This document shows positions 35,339-44,224 of a stretch of DNA of 64,000 nucleotides, one piece after another. The stretch's first letter is position 1; every line of letters begins with the position of its first letter. A program made the translations under genes and the position numbers. Location: the NCBI GenBank assembly GCA_033763335.1, contig JANRKU010000016.1:1-64000 (forward strand), given 5' to 3'. The notes below the pieces were generated by a model that did no database searches, was not told the DNA's origin, and saw only the letters and a program-made list of their open reading frames with translations. Origin of the DNA: GCA-2794515 sp033763335 (GTDB lineage: Bacteria > Chloroflexota > Anaerolineae > Aggregatilineales > Phototrophicaceae).

Positions 35339-36610
35339 ATGTCTAAAATTTTAGAAATTGCTAAGCGAGAATACCTGTATAACCTTCGCAAACCATCCTT
35401 CTTATTTGCCGCCTTTGGCACGCCACTCATCATCATTTTTACATGGATTTTGGTGTTTGCGGGCATGGGTAGCCAATCAGAGCCAGAACCCCTCACCCAA
35501 GTGGGGATGGTAGATTTGGTGGGGATAATTGACCCCACTGTGACCGTAGACAATGTAACCATGACGGTCATCCCCTATACAGATGAGGCAACCGCCCGCG
35601 CCGATTTGGATGAGAAACGCCTAGAAGCCTATTTTGTCTTGCCAGAGGGGTTTAAGACGAGTGGCATATTGCCCATTTATTCATATCAAGAAGTACCATC
35701 GAGTTTGCAGGGTGATATTCGCAGATTGATTGTGGGCAATATTCGGTCACAATCCCAAGTAGATATGCCCCTAGACCGCATTTTAGTCCCTGTCAACGAG
35801 ATGACCATTCAAATTCTCGACTCTGGGCGCACGATTAATGAGGCGGGTATTGTATTCACCTTTTTAGCCCCATTCTTCTTTTCGTTGCTATTCTGGATTT
35901 CAATGCAAACCACCGGCAATTTTTTGATGAATGGGTTAGTAGAAGAAAAGAAAAATCGGATTATCGAAATTCTTGTGACCACCGTCACCCCTACCCAATT
36001 GCTAACAGGCAAAATTATCGGGCTTGGATTGCTGGGCTTAACCCAAGTCGGGTTATGGCTTAGTGTGGCATTATTAGCGATTACCTTTGGTCCACAAATC
36101 GAGTTTTTAGAGGGGTTGGGCAATGTTCAATTACCCGCCGACCTCATCATCTCCGGATTTTTGTTTTTTGGCATGGGCTATCTGTTTAATGCCAGTTTGC
36201 TCGCAGGGGCGGGTGTTTTGGCGGGAACAGAACAACAAAGCGCCCAATACAGCGCATTGATTTTGATGCCCGGTTATTTGCCACCCGTCTTTCTGATTAT
36301 CGAATTTATCTCCAATACCAACGGACCAACTGCCACCTTGCTTTCAATGATTCCCTTCACCGCCCCACTGTCTATGGTCATGCGGATTGGGTTTGGTGCT
36401 GTGCCGATTGAGCAAATCCTTCTCAGTTTGGGCATTTTGGCGCTATCTACCCTCATCGTAAGTTGGGCATCGGGTAAAGTATTCCGTTGGGGCTTATTGC
36501 TCTATGGCAAAAAAATCAACCTACGAGAATTACTCGGTGTCGTGGCATCGCGCAAGGTGACTTACGCCACCTCTGCCACCTTATCAGAATCTGGGCGAGG
36601 AGCAGAATAA
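35339..36610 (+). CDS. ABC-2 type exporter permease 1
   Basis: A 423-residue NatB-like membrane protein: first helix at about 20-42, a large outer loop of about 140 residues, then five C-terminal helices including the conserved EEKKNRIIEILVTTVTPTQLL cytoplasmic segment. It starts 13 bases after the ATPase gene with AAAGGATG as ribosome site and ends one base before the second permease. Confidence 0.92.
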   Translation: MSKILEIAKREYLYNLRKPSFLFAAFGTPLIIIFTWILVFAGMGSQSEPEPLTQVGMVDLVGIIDPTVTVDNVTMTVIPYTDEATARADLDEKRLEAYFVLPEGFKTSGILPIYSYQEVPSSLQGDIRRLIVGNIRSQSQVDMPLDRILVPVNEMTIQILDSGRTINEAGIVFTFLAPFFFSLLFWISMQTTGNFLMNGLVEEKKNRIIEILVTTVTPTQLLTGKIIGLGLLGLTQVGLWLSVALLAITFGPQIEFLEGLGNVQLPADLIISGFLFFGMGYLFNASLLAGAGVLAGTEQQSAQYSALILMPGYLPPVFLIIEFISNTNGPTATLLSMIPFTAPLSMVMRIGFGAVPIEQILLSLGILALSTLIVSWASGKVFRWGLLLYGKKINLRELLGVVASRKVTYATSATLSESGRGAE

Positions 36611-36611
36611 C

Positions 36612-37844
36612 ATGGGACGTTCATTTTGGAGTGTATTCAATTACGAAATTCTCCGTACCATCAAGAAAAAAGGCTTTTTGTTTAGTCTGTTTGGGTTGCC
36701 CCTTTTGGGCTTGATATTGGTCGCCATCCTTCGCCTTTCCACAGGCAACGCAGACCCCACCCAACAATTGCTGGAATTGGCATTTGATACTGAAGGGGTC
36801 AACAAAGCAGGCTATATAGATGAATCTGGCTTATTTCCAGAAGTCGGAAATTTGGCTCAAGGTGTCATGATTCGGTTTGAGGACGAAGCCAGCGCCCGTT
36901 CTGCATTAGACGCAGGCGAAATCAATGTCTATTACATCATCCCCGCCGATTATGTCGAAACAGGCAATGTCCAAAGTATTTTGCCCAGTTTTTCGCTATC
37001 GGCTATAACAGCCAGCCCGTTACGGATGTTATTTTTTAGCCAAATTGGAGAAAAGGTAGACCAAGAGAATTTGACGCTTCTGGGCGCATCTCCCAATTTC
37101 CAAGTGACGAAACTGGAAACAGAAGCAACCGACCAAGTGATTAATGAGGATAACAGAACCTCGGCAGTGTCATTATTTGCCATCTTGTTCATCTTTGCCC
37201 TCTTTGGCACCAATGGCTACCTCATGCAAACCGTCATTGAGGAAAAAGAAACGCGCCTCATCGAAATTTTGCTGTCATCTGTCACCCCATTCTCTTTGTT
37301 GACAGGTAAAATTTTGGCGTTGGGTGTGTTGGGATTATTCCAATTGGTGGTCTATATCGCCTCACTGCTGATTGGTGTTACGATTTTTGGTGGCAATCTC
37401 GATTTTGTCAGCTCATTGAACCTCTCGGTAGAGACAATCGCTATTTTGGTGATTTATTTCCTGCTCGGATACCTATTCTTTGCGGCGGCATTTGGCGCGG
37501 TGGGGGCATTATCCACATCCATCACCGAAGGTCCTGCATTGGCAACGGTGTTCATTTTGCCCGCCATGATACCCTTGTTCTTCACCTCGTTATTCGCAGA
37601 AAATCCCAGTGGGAGCTTTGCTACTTTTATGAGCCTGTTCCCCCTCACCTCTCCCATGGCGATGGTTATGCGGACAAGTATTATTGATGTCCCGATTACC
37701 GAATTGGTGTTGAGCATCGGCATTTTGGCGGTGTCTGTGGCGGGGATGTTATGGTTTGCGGCGCGTCTTTTCCGCGAACATACCCTCCTAGCGGGTGCTG
37801 GCTTCAAATTGCGCGATATTCCAAAATTGGTTTTTGGGAAGTAA
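36612..37844 (+). CDS. ABC-2 type exporter permease 2
   Basis: A 410-residue paralogue of the preceding permease with the same topology and the EEKETRLIEILLSSVTPFSLL segment. AGGAG inside the end of permease 1 serves as ribosome site, so the two are translationally linked. Two similar but distinct permeases imply a heterodimer. Two 28-bp palindromes follow the stop and could terminate transcription. Confidence 0.92.
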   Translation: MGRSFWSVFNYEILRTIKKKGFLFSLFGLPLLGLILVAILRLSTGNADPTQQLLELAFDTEGVNKAGYIDESGLFPEVGNLAQGVMIRFEDEASARSALDAGEINVYYIIPADYVETGNVQSILPSFSLSAITASPLRMLFFSQIGEKVDQENLTLLGASPNFQVTKLETEATDQVINEDNRTSAVSLFAILFIFALFGTNGYLMQTVIEEKETRLIEILLSSVTPFSLLTGKILALGVLGLFQLVVYIASLLIGVTIFGGNLDFVSSLNLSVETIAILVIYFLLGYLFFAAAFGAVGALSTSITEGPALATVFILPAMIPLFFTSLFAENPSGSFATFMSLFPLTSPMAMVMRTSIIDVPITELVLSIGILAVSVAGMLWFAARLFREHTLLAGAGFKLRDIPKLVFGK

Positions 37845-37865
37845 ACCCGTTTTACCTATAAACAC

Positions 37866-37893
37866 GTAAGGGCGCAACCTGTTGCGCCCTTAC
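37866..37893. repeat. 28-bp palindrome, GGGCGCAACATGTTGCGCCC family
   Basis: Halves GTAAGGGCGCAACC and TGTTGCGCCCTTAC, one mismatch at the centre. Related sites are at 49535-49562 and 61063-61090. Confidence 0.85.
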
Positions 37894-37912
37894 ATGTTAC
37901 CCGCTTATTCGT

Positions 37913-37940
37913 GTAGGGGCTTGCCATGGCAAGCCCCTAC
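37913..37940. repeat. 28-bp palindrome, GGCTTGCCATGGCAAGCC family
   Basis: Perfect palindrome with half GTAGGGGCTTGCCA, 19 bases after a palindrome of the other family, between convergent permease and phosphorylase genes. Confidence 0.88.
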
Positions 37941-37965
37941 GATAGAAAATACCATTTCTACACAC

Positions 37966-40557
37966 CTACGCCCATGTAATCAGATGGGGTTGGAATGGCG
38001 TGGTCAACAATTCATGTTGGGGTAAAATCCGCACCGAAATGCCTCTATCACCACTCGCCACGCATTTAATTTGTGCCTTAAAGGTATAGACAGCGCCTTC
38101 AGCTTTGCCATTCGCTTTCATCTCAACCGCTTCGCTGGTGGTATCGTTGATTTGTCCGCGCAGGTCGAGTGTGCCATAGTACAATTCCACACGCACACTT
38201 TCGGGCTTCAAATCGCCCAAATTCACCGTAGCAGAGACTTCGATACTCTCATCTACCTTAACCTCTTGGTCAGATACCGTCACCGATTGCACCTTAATCT
38301 TGCCCCACACCTTATTAAGGTTCATACGCCAGTCAGCAAATTGCTTGGCGACCTCATTCTCTGGTGATTTCATCTTGCGGGTGAGGTCAAACAAGGGCAT
38401 ATAATATTTTTCGGTGTATTCTTGTACCATACGGCGTGTATTGAAGATGGGTGCAAGGTGCTTCATAGAAGCCTTCACCTTATCGAGCCATTCACGGGGC
38501 AGACCATCACGTCCACGATTATAAAATGTTGGGATGAGGTCATTTTCTAGCACATTCAACAAGGCTTGGGCTTCAATACGGTCTTGATGTTCCCAATTTT
38601 CCTCATCATATTCTTCGCCATTGCCAATTGCCCAACCAACCTTAGACCCAAAATCGGAATAGGCTTCTGCCCACCAGCCGTCAAGGATGCTAAAATTTAA
38701 GCCACCGTTATAGATGACTTTCATGCCACTGGTGCCACTGGCTTCTTTGGGGCGGCGGGGATTATTGAGCCAAATATCCACCCCTTGCACCAAATAACGC
38801 GCAACGAGCATGTCATAATTTTCTAGGAACACAATTTTATGACGGAATTCTGGCAGATGTGCCACACGGACAATTTCACGGATAAAGGCTTTACCCGGTT
38901 CATCATGGGGATGTGCCTTACCTGCAAAAATGAACTGCACAGGGCGGTCAGCATCATTCACGAGACGGTTAAACCGTTCTAAATCTTCAAATATCAATGT
39001 GGCGCGTTTATAAGTCGCAAAACGCCGCGCAAAACCGATGGTGAGCGTATCTGGATTTAGCACTTCTTGGGCTTCTTCAATTTCGGATTGAGGCGCACCA
39101 CGGCGAATCAATTGTTGATGTAGGCGTTGACGGGCAAATGCCACCAGCCGTTCCCGACGACGTTCATGGGTACGCCATAATTCACCCCCCGGAATGTGGT
39201 CAACGGCTTCCCAAATAGCGGGGTCAGCTTCGTTGGTGCGCCATTCTGGGCTAAGATAACGGTCAAATAACCCACTCATCTCACCGCTCACCCATGTCAT
39301 CATGTGAATACCATTGGTGATAGAATCAATCGGCACTTCTTTTTCTGGCACATCGGGATAGACATAATTCCACATCTCGCGGGAAACACGTCCGTGTAAT
39401 TTTGCCACACCATTCGCCCCAGAAGAGCAATTGAGCGCCAAAAGTGCCATTGAGAACAATTGATATGTCCCCATGTCCTCACGCCCCAAATCAATAAATT
39501 GTTCGCGGGTGAGTCCCAATTGGCGCATGAAGTCGGTGAAATGTTCGTCAATCAAATCGAACCCAAAACGCTCCAACCCAGCAGGTACAGGGGTATGGGT
39601 GGTGAACATATTCGATAATTTTGAAATTTCTTTTGCCTGCCAAAAATTCAGCCCGTGTTCAGTCATCAATTGGCGAATCCGTTCCAACGCCAAAAATGCC
39701 GAGTGACCTTCGTTCATGTGGCAAACGGTGGGGCGCAATCCGAGCGCATCTAATACACGGATACCACCGATACCCACCAAAATTTCTTGGCGAATACGGG
39801 TGCGTTTATCACCACCATACAAACGGTCGGTTAGGATACGGTCATCTGCGCGGGGATTATCATCAATATTGGTATCGAGCAAATAAAGCGCCACACGTCC
39901 CACTTGCACTTTCCATACTTGGGCGTATAACTGACGACCCGGGAGGGATACATTGATTTTGATGGGGTTGCCTTCACCATCGCGTTGGAGGCTGATGGGA
40001 AGTGTGGAGAAATCGTTGATGGGGTACAATTCTTGTTGATACCCATCGGCATTGAGATATTGTTGAAAATATCCCTCTTGATAGAGTAACCCAACGCCCA
40101 CTAAGGGAATTCCCAAGTCGCTGGCACTCTTGAGATGGTCGCCACTCAAAATTCCCAAACCACCCGAATAATTTTGCAAACATTCGGTCAAACCAAATTC
40201 CATCGAAAAATAAGCAAGAAGTGGGCGAGCAACACCCTTATAGTTTTTCTCGTACCATTTATCAAACCATGTATTTTTTGCCCCCATATACTCATCAAAA
40301 GAGGCTAAAACCCGATTATAATTTGCCATGAATGCCGCATCTTTTTGTACCGCATCCAACCGTTCCTGACTCACCAATCCCAACATCCGTACAGGGTTGC
40401 GCCCTACCGAAAGCCACAAATCGTTATCTATCCGCGCAAATAAGCGTGCGGTTTCATAATCCCATGCCCAGCGCAAGTTATGCGCCAGTTCTTGAAGCCG
40501 TGCTAATTTTTTTGGAATATCTGGCACGACATTAATGGTTGCTACAGGTTTTACCAT
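37966..40557 (-). CDS. glgP: Alpha-glucan phosphorylase (GT35)
   Basis: Releases glucose-1-phosphate from glycogen by phosphorolysis. The 863-residue protein belongs to the shorter phosphorylase type that opens with a DUF3417-like N-terminal helical region (ELAHNLRWAWDYETARLF) and carries the PLP-lysine motif EASGTSGMK followed by NGGLNFSILDGWWAEAY. The C-terminal 130 residues are a beta-rich extension often seen in Thermotoga-type enzymes. AGGAG lies about 11 bases upstream of the ATG. With the glgC, glgA and branching-enzyme genes this forms a synthesis and breakdown cluster. Confidence 0.95.
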   Translation of the reverse strand: MVKPVATINVVPDIPKKLARLQELAHNLRWAWDYETARLFARIDNDLWLSVGRNPVRMLGLVSQERLDAVQKDAAFMANYNRVLASFDEYMGAKNTWFDKWYEKNYKGVARPLLAYFSMEFGLTECLQNYSGGLGILSGDHLKSASDLGIPLVGVGLLYQEGYFQQYLNADGYQQELYPINDFSTLPISLQRDGEGNPIKINVSLPGRQLYAQVWKVQVGRVALYLLDTNIDDNPRADDRILTDRLYGGDKRTRIRQEILVGIGGIRVLDALGLRPTVCHMNEGHSAFLALERIRQLMTEHGLNFWQAKEISKLSNMFTTHTPVPAGLERFGFDLIDEHFTDFMRQLGLTREQFIDLGREDMGTYQLFSMALLALNCSSGANGVAKLHGRVSREMWNYVYPDVPEKEVPIDSITNGIHMMTWVSGEMSGLFDRYLSPEWRTNEADPAIWEAVDHIPGGELWRTHERRRERLVAFARQRLHQQLIRRGAPQSEIEEAQEVLNPDTLTIGFARRFATYKRATLIFEDLERFNRLVNDADRPVQFIFAGKAHPHDEPGKAFIREIVRVAHLPEFRHKIVFLENYDMLVARYLVQGVDIWLNNPRRPKEASGTSGMKVIYNGGLNFSILDGWWAEAYSDFGSKVGWAIGNGEEYDEENWEHQDRIEAQALLNVLENDLIPTFYNRGRDGLPREWLDKVKASMKHLAPIFNTRRMVQEYTEKYYMPLFDLTRKMKSPENEVAKQFADWRMNLNKVWGKIKVQSVTVSDQEVKVDESIEVSATVNLGDLKPESVRVELYYGTLDLRGQINDTTSEAVEMKANGKAEGAVYTFKAQIKCVASGDRGISVRILPQHELLTTPFQPHLITWA

Positions 40558-40953
40558 GAACTAGAAGCTCCTGTTTCATCTTAAATACATCCCTTTTTGT
40601 GTGTGAATCAATCATAACCACACAAAAATCGTCTCAAGCATAGCGTGTTTGGGGCATGTTCGCTAGTTCAAACTGTACAATTTGGGGTGATATTAGGGTG
40701 ATATTTGGCACTTTTTGAGGGTAAAACCCTAGCCAAAAATACAGGTTTCATCATTTTTGGCATTGCAACGCTAAAAATCGCTATATCATGCCACCACACC
40801 CCATGAAAACGATTCCAATTATACAATGTCGTCATTGTGGGATAATTTGTGATAAATTTCTCTTTTAAGCCCACTCATATGTTGATACAATGAGTAATAG
40901 AGGGATTGCGAACAGGCATCCACGCACTGTCAAAGTAGACTAAGGAGTAACAC
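40558..40953. promoter_or_regulatory. Divergent control region of glgP and the CBM48 gene
   Basis: A 396-base gene-free region. It holds a 10-bp inverted repeat TTTTTGTGTG/CACACAAAAA at 40594-40628 in the glgP leader, two direct repeats GGGTGATATT at 40685-40694 and 40696-40705 (11-bp period), and TGAAAACGATTCCA at 40804-40817, which matches the LacI-family operator pattern TGnAAnCGnTTnCA. No RNA gene is apparent. The promoters themselves cannot be assigned with confidence. Confidence 0.55.
40804..40817. promoter_or_regulatory. Putative LacI-family operator
   Basis: TGAAAACGATTCCA fits all fixed positions of the LacI-type consensus, with the central CG. It lies 137 bases upstream of the CBM48 gene and next to an ATTATACAAT segment that could be a -10 element. 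No LacI gene is in the window. Confidence 0.4.
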
Positions 40954-41253
40954 ATGCTAAAAAAACAAAGTGTCGAAAAAGGCAAGTTTATCAAAGTGAC
41001 CTTCTACACCCATGCCATCAAAGAAGCCACTACCGCTTTTTTAGTCGGTGATTTCAACGAATGGAACGAAACCTCTCATCCAATGGAAAAACTCAAGGAC
41101 GGGCGTTTTAGCCTTGCCATTAAAGTGGCACCGGGCAAAGACTACCAATTCCGTTATTTAATTAATGGCGAATGGCACAATGATTGGGAAGCCGATAAAT
41201 ATGTGGCAAATCCCTTTAGCGGTGATAATTCAGTTGTGACTGCCAACGCATAG
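40954..41253 (+). CDS. Stand-alone CBM48 (isoamylase early-set) glycogen-binding protein
   Basis: A 99-residue protein that is almost only a carbohydrate-binding module: AFLVGDFNEWNETSHPMEKL, GRFSLAIKVAPGKDYQFRYL and a WHNDWEADKYVANPF end, as in the AMPK-beta glycogen-binding domain and the N-terminal module of branching enzymes. No catalytic domain follows. AAGGAG is 7 bases from the ATG. It is transcribed away from glgP within the glycogen locus, so it probably binds glycogen or tethers a partner to it. Confidence 0.88.
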   Translation: MLKKQSVEKGKFIKVTFYTHAIKEATTAFLVGDFNEWNETSHPMEKLKDGRFSLAIKVAPGKDYQFRYLINGEWHNDWEADKYVANPFSGDNSVVTANA

Positions 41254-41283
41254 AAATATCCCCACCCCTACCCCATTATAACC

Positions 41284-41328
41284 GTAAGGGCGGACATACG
41301 CGCCAAAAGGCGCTAGTACCGCCCCTAC
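41284..41328. repeat. Palindromic intergenic element (GTAAGGGCGG...CCGCCCCTAC)
   Basis: Outer arms GTAAGGGCGG/CCGCCCCTAC enclose an inner hairpin GCGCC-AAAA-GGCGC. It lies after the CBM48 stop and resembles the shorter 28-bp palindromes in its GTA-AGGGGC/GCCCC-TAC termini. Confidence 0.7.
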
Positions 41329-41349
41329 TCATAAACAGGCAAAATGTAG

Positions 41350-41382
41350 TGGCGGACTAACGCGAAGCGTGTATGTCCGCCA
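41350..41382. repeat. Hairpin element TGGCGGAC...GTCCGCCA
   Basis: Eight-base arms around an inner ACGCG-AAG-CGTGT stem, directly downstream of glgC on the minus strand and 22 bases from the preceding element. Probably acts as terminator between the convergent CBM48 and glgC genes. Confidence 0.6.
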
Positions 41383-41399
41383 TAAACAAAATACCATCT

Positions 41400-42659
41400 T
41401 TATTTCCGTTTATAACCTACATGCGTTCCGTTGGGGATGACTTTATTTTCAAATGGCTTAAATTGGGCAGGGTTCAAATCTGGACCCAAAATCACATTGC
41501 GTCCAACCGTAAAGCCCGCAGGCACATGCGTATTTTTACCCACACAGGTGATGCCCAAATCGCCACCATTTTCAATCCGCCCAACACGAGCGCCCTGACG
41601 CACCACCGCGATTTTATCCATAATACAGCGTTCTACCACTGCCCCTGCTTCGACATAGGCATCATTGAGCAAAATGGATTCGCGCACCACAGCGCCCGGT
41701 CCAATATAGACACCCGGTGATAAAACCGAGCGTTCTACAATCGCGCCATCGGCAATTGTCGTGCCATCGGTGATAAGGCTATCCCGAATAATGGCGTTAT
41801 TATGAATCCGTACAGGTGGGCGTTCTTCACTCTTGGTATGAATAACCCATGTACGGTCATTAAGGTTCATGGATGGGGGTGCTTGCAACAAATCCATGTG
41901 GGCTTCCCAATAGGCATCAATCGTCCCCACATCAATCCAATACCCGCCATAAGGATAGGCATAGACATTCATATTGTCTGTGACCATGTTGGGGATAATA
42001 TCCTTGCCAAAATCGTGACTAGACCCGCTATCGGCATGGTCTTTGGCGAGCATTTCTTCTAATACGCTATAGGAGAATACATACACACCCATGCTGGCGA
42101 GGTTGCTGGGGGGATTTTTTGGTTTTTCGACAAAATCGGTCACGCGATAATTTTCATCTGTCGCCAAAATGCCAAAGCGATGGGCTTCATCCAATGGCAC
42201 ACGAATCGTACACACGGTGCAATCGGCACCCTTTTCGCGGTGGAATTGCACCAATACATCGTAATCCATCTGATAAATATGGTCTCCAGACAGGATAAGC
42301 ACATATTCTGGGCGACCATTCCGCACAAAGTTCATATTTTGAATGACGGCATCGGCTGTGCCTGCATACCAATCGGTATCAAAATATCCCTTATAGGGTT
42401 GTAAAATCTGAACACCACCTGTAAAGGTGCGGTCTAAGTCCCATGGGCGACCCCGCGCAATATGGTCAATGAGGCTATGAGGACGATATTGGGTGAGGAT
42501 GAGGACATCAAATATGCCCGAATTCACACAATTGCTGAGGGTAAAATCTATAATGCGATATTTTCCCCCAAAGGGTACGGCGGGCTTGGCTCTTTTTGCG
42601 GTCAGGGTTGCCAAGCGCGTCCCTTCCCCACCTGCTAAAATAACTGCTTTGATTTTCAT
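41400..42659 (-). CDS. glgC: Glucose-1-phosphate adenylyltransferase
   Basis: Makes ADP-glucose, the committed step of bacterial glycogen synthesis. The 419-residue enzyme opens with AGGEGTRLATLTAKRAKPAV, followed by FGGKYRIIDFTLSNCVNSGI, has FVEKPKNPPS in the substrate region, and ends in a left-handed beta-helix with hexapeptide-type repeats (about 300-400). GAGAG precedes the ATG. It lies downstream of glgA on the same strand, 88 bases away. Confidence 0.97.
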   Translation of the reverse strand: MKIKAVILAGGEGTRLATLTAKRAKPAVPFGGKYRIIDFTLSNCVNSGIFDVLILTQYRPHSLIDHIARGRPWDLDRTFTGGVQILQPYKGYFDTDWYAGTADAVIQNMNFVRNGRPEYVLILSGDHIYQMDYDVLVQFHREKGADCTVCTIRVPLDEAHRFGILATDENYRVTDFVEKPKNPPSNLASMGVYVFSYSVLEEMLAKDHADSGSSHDFGKDIIPNMVTDNMNVYAYPYGGYWIDVGTIDAYWEAHMDLLQAPPSMNLNDRTWVIHTKSEERPPVRIHNNAIIRDSLITDGTTIADGAIVERSVLSPGVYIGPGAVVRESILLNDAYVEAGAVVERCIMDKIAVVRQGARVGRIENGGDLGITCVGKNTHVPAGFTVGRNVILGPDLNPAQFKPFENKVIPNGTHVGYKRK

Positions 42660-42747
42660 AATTTTCTCTCCATTATGTCCACGAATAATCGTGTCTCTAT
42701 AAGTATATCCAGATTTAAGATGGGCAATAGCATTTATGCCAACAGCA

Positions 42748-44205
42748 TCATGATTTTTTGTTGATTGCTTTGTGATACATCTCCAAATATTGGCGGGCGC
42801 TCAAATCCCAGCTAAAATCGCGTTCCATGCCACGTTTTTGCATCCGCTTCCACGCCTCTGGTTTTTCTCGATAGGTCGCATAAGCCCAACGTAGGGTATT
42901 AAAAACGGCTTCGGATTCTTCCCATTGAAAGACAAATCCTGTACCACGCTCGGCTTTATCACCATCATAATTTTCGACTGTATCTGCCAAGCCACCTGTT
43001 TCGCGCACTAAGGGCAATGCCCCATAGCGCATAGCGACCATCTGCCCTGTGCCACACGGTTCAAAATGACTGGGCATGAGGAACAGGTCACAACCCGCAT
43101 AAATTTGTTGTGCCACTGCGCCATCATAACTGAGCTTGCAACGGGCGTTGCGATAATAGGTCTGTTCCAATTGGCGTAATGCCGCCTCAACCTCTGGCTC
43201 ACCCGTACCAAGCGCGACCAATTGCACATCATATTGTGCCAATAATCGGCGCAGGGCTGGTATTGCCAAATCCATCCCTTTTTGCCATACCATACGGGTC
43301 ACAATGCCCACCAAAAAGGCATCATCGCGTACTTCTAAGCCAAGTGAGGCTTGTAGATGGCGCTTATTCAAAATGCGTTTTTCTGCAACATTTTCCACAG
43401 AAAAATGGGTGGTAATATCGGGGTCGGTGGCGGGATTCCATAACTTAACATCTATGCCGTTCAGAATACCATATAAATCATTGATGCGCGTGCGGAGCAG
43501 ACCATCGAGTCCATAGCCCATATAGGGGTATTGAATTTCAGTGGCGTAGCGTGGGCTAACCGTCGAAATCATATCGCTGTATGCCAGCGCAATCGCCAAC
43601 AAATTGTCGGTGAGGTTCTGATAAACCAAATCGGGATGATGCCGACCATGTACTCCTGCTTGGTATAGCCACCCACCCACATGGTCGCCCTGATATGCCA
43701 TGTTATGGATGCTCAACACACTCGCCAATTTGCTCCAACGGGGTTCGTTCCGATTTTGCGAAATCAGAAATGGCACGAGTCCTGTATGCCAATCATTCAC
43801 ATGAGCAACATCGGGAAACCAGCCAAACCGCACGCCCATCTCCCACATAAAACCCATCACAATTTGGTTAAAGAAGATAAAACGGGGTGAATCCCAATCC
43901 CAGACGGTATATACGGTGTTTTCATTGCCAAAATAAGGATAGGCTTGTAAAAAATAAAATGGAACGCCGTCATACACGGTGGTATAGACCTTTACATCGG
44001 CAGTTCCTTCACGCAAGACCACACTATAACTAAACAAATGGGTAATTTTATATTTATCATGCTTGATGAATCCATAACAAGGCAATACCACCCGCGCATC
44101 GGCTTTTGCTTCGCGCAATGCTGAGGGCAAAGACCCAACAACATCTGCCATACCACCTACTTTGGCAAAGGGTGCGGCTTCTGCGGCGATGAATAAGACG
44201 TTCAT
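42748..44205 (-). CDS. glgA: Glycogen synthase (ADP-glucose)
   Basis: GT5 enzyme of 485 residues that extends glycogen chains from ADP-glucose. The N-terminal motif AAPFAKVGGMADVVGSLP holds the nucleotide-sugar Lys, and the C-terminal FEPCGTGQMVAMRYGALP and RETGGLADTV carry the catalytic Glu region. The ATG at 44205 is preferred because GGGGAAG lies just upstream and the true N-terminus MNVLFIAAEA begins there; the frame is open further up and would overlap the GH57 gene. Nineteen bases after the GH57 stop. Confidence 0.96.
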   Translation of the reverse strand: MNVLFIAAEAAPFAKVGGMADVVGSLPSALREAKADARVVLPCYGFIKHDKYKITHLFSYSVVLREGTADVKVYTTVYDGVPFYFLQAYPYFGNENTVYTVWDWDSPRFIFFNQIVMGFMWEMGVRFGWFPDVAHVNDWHTGLVPFLISQNRNEPRWSKLASVLSIHNMAYQGDHVGGWLYQAGVHGRHHPDLVYQNLTDNLLAIALAYSDMISTVSPRYATEIQYPYMGYGLDGLLRTRINDLYGILNGIDVKLWNPATDPDITTHFSVENVAEKRILNKRHLQASLGLEVRDDAFLVGIVTRMVWQKGMDLAIPALRRLLAQYDVQLVALGTGEPEVEAALRQLEQTYYRNARCKLSYDGAVAQQIYAGCDLFLMPSHFEPCGTGQMVAMRYGALPLVRETGGLADTVENYDGDKAERGTGFVFQWEESEAVFNTLRWAYATYREKPEAWKRMQKRGMERDFSWDLSARQYLEMYHKAINKKS

Positions 44206-44224
44206 AACTTCCCCTTTTTTGCCG

